This document shows, piece by piece, positions 5,700 through 7,450 of a stretch of DNA of 7,450 nucleotides (position 1 is the first letter of the stretch; each line of letters begins with the position of its first letter). Below the pieces are notes generated by a model, which was given only the letters and a program-made list of their open reading frames with translations, did not search any database and was not told where the DNA came from. The position numbers and the translations under genes are program-made. The stretch comes from a candidate division CSSED10-310 bacterium (GTDB lineage Bacteria; CSSED10-310; JAFGDC01). The stretch covers positions 1 through 7,450 of the forward strand of contig JAFGDC010000411.1 in NCBI GenBank assembly GCA_016932295.1, given 5' to 3'.

Positions 5700-7327
5700 G
5701 CCTGGAGGACTTCCGCCCTGGCAAGTTCGTCCCGCACCCTTTCCAGGGCTGCATTCCCTGGTGCCACGGCCAATCCGGCGGCCAGATAGCGCCGGGCGAG
5801 CCGAAGATTGCCCAGGACGCGATACGCATCGGCGATCTCCGCCAATAATCCCGCATCCTGAGGCATGCTGCGTAATGCCTTTAGAAAATACCTGACCGCC
5901 CGGCGGTTGTCCCGCCGCGTCCGGTAATAATATCCCAATTCACGCCGGCACTCGGTTCGCGGCGGCTTGCGAAAGCGCACCTTGATCCCGAACAGCCGCG
6001 CCACGTCATGGATCAGGGTCAACTTCGCCAACCGCCTTGGGTATGTGTTCTTCCCATCCTTGCTTATCCAGAAGAGGTCATCGCTATACACCACGCTGAA
6101 ACGCTCCGGATCGCCGGCCAGCTCACTGCCCTCGGAGACCAGACAGGTCGACAGCACCTCCAATTCCGCATCGAACTTCCGTATTCGCCATAAAAAAGCG
6201 ATGGTGCGCATGAAGTCAAGGAGTGTTTCACCCGGAAAACCCACGATAATATTGAAACTCACCCTGAGATCCAGTTCATGGGCCTGCCTGATGATGCGGA
6301 TCGCATCAACGACGTTGAACCCCTTCCTCATGGCGTTGACCACGCGCTGCGAACCGCTCTCGATCCCCAGGGAGAAGCCGGTGCAGCCCGCTCGCTTCAT
6401 GAGCGCCAGCAGCTCCTTCGACAGCGACGGCACCGCCCGTGCCGCGCCTGACCATGTGAAATCCTTCCCCGCCAGACGCGAGCACAATTCCCTGAGCTGC
6501 CCCACCGCGCCGTTGACAAGGGAGTCGTTGAAGTGGAACGAAGCAATGCCGTGCCGCTGAAACTGATGCTCCATCTCGGCGGCTACACGAGCGGCGCTTC
6601 TTGTCCTGAATCCCTCCCAGTAACGACGCTCATTACAGATCGTGCAACGGCCGGTGCATCCGCGGCTGCCCAAAATCGGGAGGGTGGAACCACCATATCG
6701 TGCCGGATCGAGATCCGAAAAATCAGCAAACGCAAGGGAATCCAGATCGTCAATGGGAGGGCGTACACCGCCGTCCAGGATCCGCCCGCCGCTCTTGATC
6801 AGGGTTCCTGGTACCGGCTGCCCGGGCGGGATCGTATTCAGAACCTCGTGGAACGCCTCCTCTCCCTCGCCGGTGACCACGCAATCCACCGCCGGGTGCC
6901 GCACCAGTTCTCCGGCACCATGGAAAGGACGGCAGTCCGCCCCTCCCAGCACCACGAACACCTCGGGGCGCAACCGCTTGATCTGCTCAGCCAGGAGCAG
7001 GCTGCACAACCGATTGGTATGGTATACGGACATCCCCACCACGGTATATCCGCCCTGCACGATTTCCGCGGCCCATGTCCTGATCTCCGGAACCAGGATC
7101 GCTTCAAGCTCTGAGCCGAAAAAGAACTCCGGAACCAGCCAGACGGCCCGCCGGTCCACCTGCCAGTACTCCAACAAGCCGGCATCGGCACGGTCATGGA
7201 GTTCAATGTTCAGATCCCGAACCGCCACCCGCCGGCCGCGGGCACGCAGCGCACCTGCCATGGTGGCCAGGCCGAGAGGTGGTGCTTCGACACCCCATGC
7301 CGGGCAAAGCAGCAACAATGGATTCAT
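5696..7327 (-). CDS. B12-binding-domain radical SAM protein with C-terminal TPR tail
   Basis: This 543-residue protein has three parts. Residues 1 to about 165 look like the cobalamin-binding fold of the B12-binding radical SAM class, with PPLGLATMAGAL (16-27), VVLGGAD (125-131) and VVTGEGEEAF (150-159). No DxHxxG motif is visible, so any cobalamin would bind without that histidine ligand, as in many class B members. Residues about 215-450 are the radical SAM core: C224, C228 and C231 in GCTGRCTICNE ligate the 4Fe-4S cluster, followed by GIESGSQRVV (321-330) and SFNIIVGFPGET (357-368). Residues about 463-540 form two TPR-like helical repeats, including AEIADAYRVLGNLRLARRYL (496-515). Such enzymes cleave S-adenosylmethionine to a radical and often methylate unactivated carbon or rearrange rings; the substrate here is unknown. 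The ATG at 7327 follows GGGAG by 6 nt. The gene lies 72 nt before etfB in the same direction. A C-methyltransferase or a cyclase is equally possible. Confidence 0.85.
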   Translation of the reverse strand: MNPLLLLCPAWGVEAPPLGLATMAGALRARGRRVAVRDLNIELHDRADAGLLEYWQVDRRAVWLVPEFFFGSELEAILVPEIRTWAAEIVQGGYTVVGMSVYHTNRLCSLLLAEQIKRLRPEVFVVLGGADCRPFHGAGELVRHPAVDCVVTGEGEEAFHEVLNTIPPGQPVPGTLIKSGGRILDGGVRPPIDDLDSLAFADFSDLDPARYGGSTLPILGSRGCTGRCTICNERRYWEGFRTRSAARVAAEMEHQFQRHGIASFHFNDSLVNGAVGQLRELCSRLAGKDFTWSGAARAVPSLSKELLALMKRAGCTGFSLGIESGSQRVVNAMRKGFNVVDAIRIIRQAHELDLRVSFNIIVGFPGETLLDFMRTIAFLWRIRKFDAELEVLSTCLVSEGSELAGDPERFSVVYSDDLFWISKDGKNTYPRRLAKLTLIHDVARLFGIKVRFRKPPRTECRRELGYYYRTRRDNRRAVRYFLKALRSMPQDAGLLAEIADAYRVLGNLRLARRYLAAGLAVAPGNAALERVRDELARAEVLQA

Positions 7328-7397
7328 GCAGGTCTCCCGAAGCGGTGCCGGTCAATCCGGCCGCCGGCAACCCACCATACCGCCGGATACATGGTAG

Positions 7398-7450
7398 TTA
7401 GTCGCGGAACCGGCGGCGCAGGACACTCAATAACCGGCGCCATCCACCCG
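7398..7450 (-). CDS. Possible C-terminal end of an upstream gene
   Basis: Entering from the right edge, one frame reads GWRRLLSVLRRRFRD and stops at TAA (7400-7398), 70 nt before the radical SAM ATG. Its codons end mostly in G or C, and the basic amphipathic tail is plausible for a protein end. A second frame stays open for 41 codons and stops at TGA (7326-7324), overlapping the radical SAM ATG as ATGA, but its codon use is less like the neighbours (CGA, CTA, ACT, AGA). With so little sequence neither frame can be proved, and no function can be given. Confidence 0.3.
   Translation of the reverse strand, partial: GGWRRLLSVLRRRFRD

Noticed and set aside
6642..7397. 251-codon plus-strand frame opposite the radical SAM gene
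   Set aside because: It is antisense to a clear radical SAM enzyme with an intact CxxxCxxC motif; its composition is the mirror image expected of GC-rich DNA.

Overview
The window reads as bacterial chromosome, GC-rich in its genes, with every supportable gene on the minus strand. Transcription therefore runs from high to low coordinates. The protein style is a very Cys-rich secreted protein built from PPC-like beta-sandwich domains and short GACC-type cysteine modules. It recalls large exported proteins of Planctomycetes and of uncultivated FCB-allied phyla (Eisenbacteria, Krumholzibacteriota and Zixibacteria types). That placement is a weak inference from domain style; no rRNA or marker gene is present.

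Layout from right to left, in the direction of transcription. (1) 7450-7328: the probable 3' end of an upstream gene plus a short spacer. (2) 7327-5696: a 543-residue radical SAM enzyme with an N-terminal B12-binding-type domain and a C-terminal TPR tail. (3) A 72-nt gap with a good sigma70-like promoter that overlaps the radical SAM stop codon. (4) 5623-4883 etfB and 4846-3872 etfA, the two subunits of an electron transfer flavoprotein, 36 nt apart and each with a strong ribosome binding site. (5) 3871-3434: a 438-nt noncoding stretch. Its right part holds hairpins after etfA. Its AT-rich left part holds a palindrome, a possible promoter and an unusual leader for the next gene. (6) 3433-1: the first 1,144 residues of a giant exported protein that runs off the left edge.

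The ETF collects electrons from flavin dehydrogenases (acyl-CoA dehydrogenase type) and passes them to the quinone pool or another acceptor; neither partner is in the window. The radical SAM protein is co-directional with etfBA, but the internal promoter suggests etfBA can be expressed independently. The exported protein appears to be a separate transcription unit.

The most notable structures are two nested, gap-free repeat families inside the exported protein (periods of exactly 136 and 329 residues) and its leader. The leader carries a 12-nt perfect match to the complement of the canonical 16S rRNA 3' tail, a small hairpin and a T8 run ahead of the true ribosome binding site. I see no CRISPR array, transposase, tRNA or rRNA gene, and no convincing new defence or biosynthetic system.
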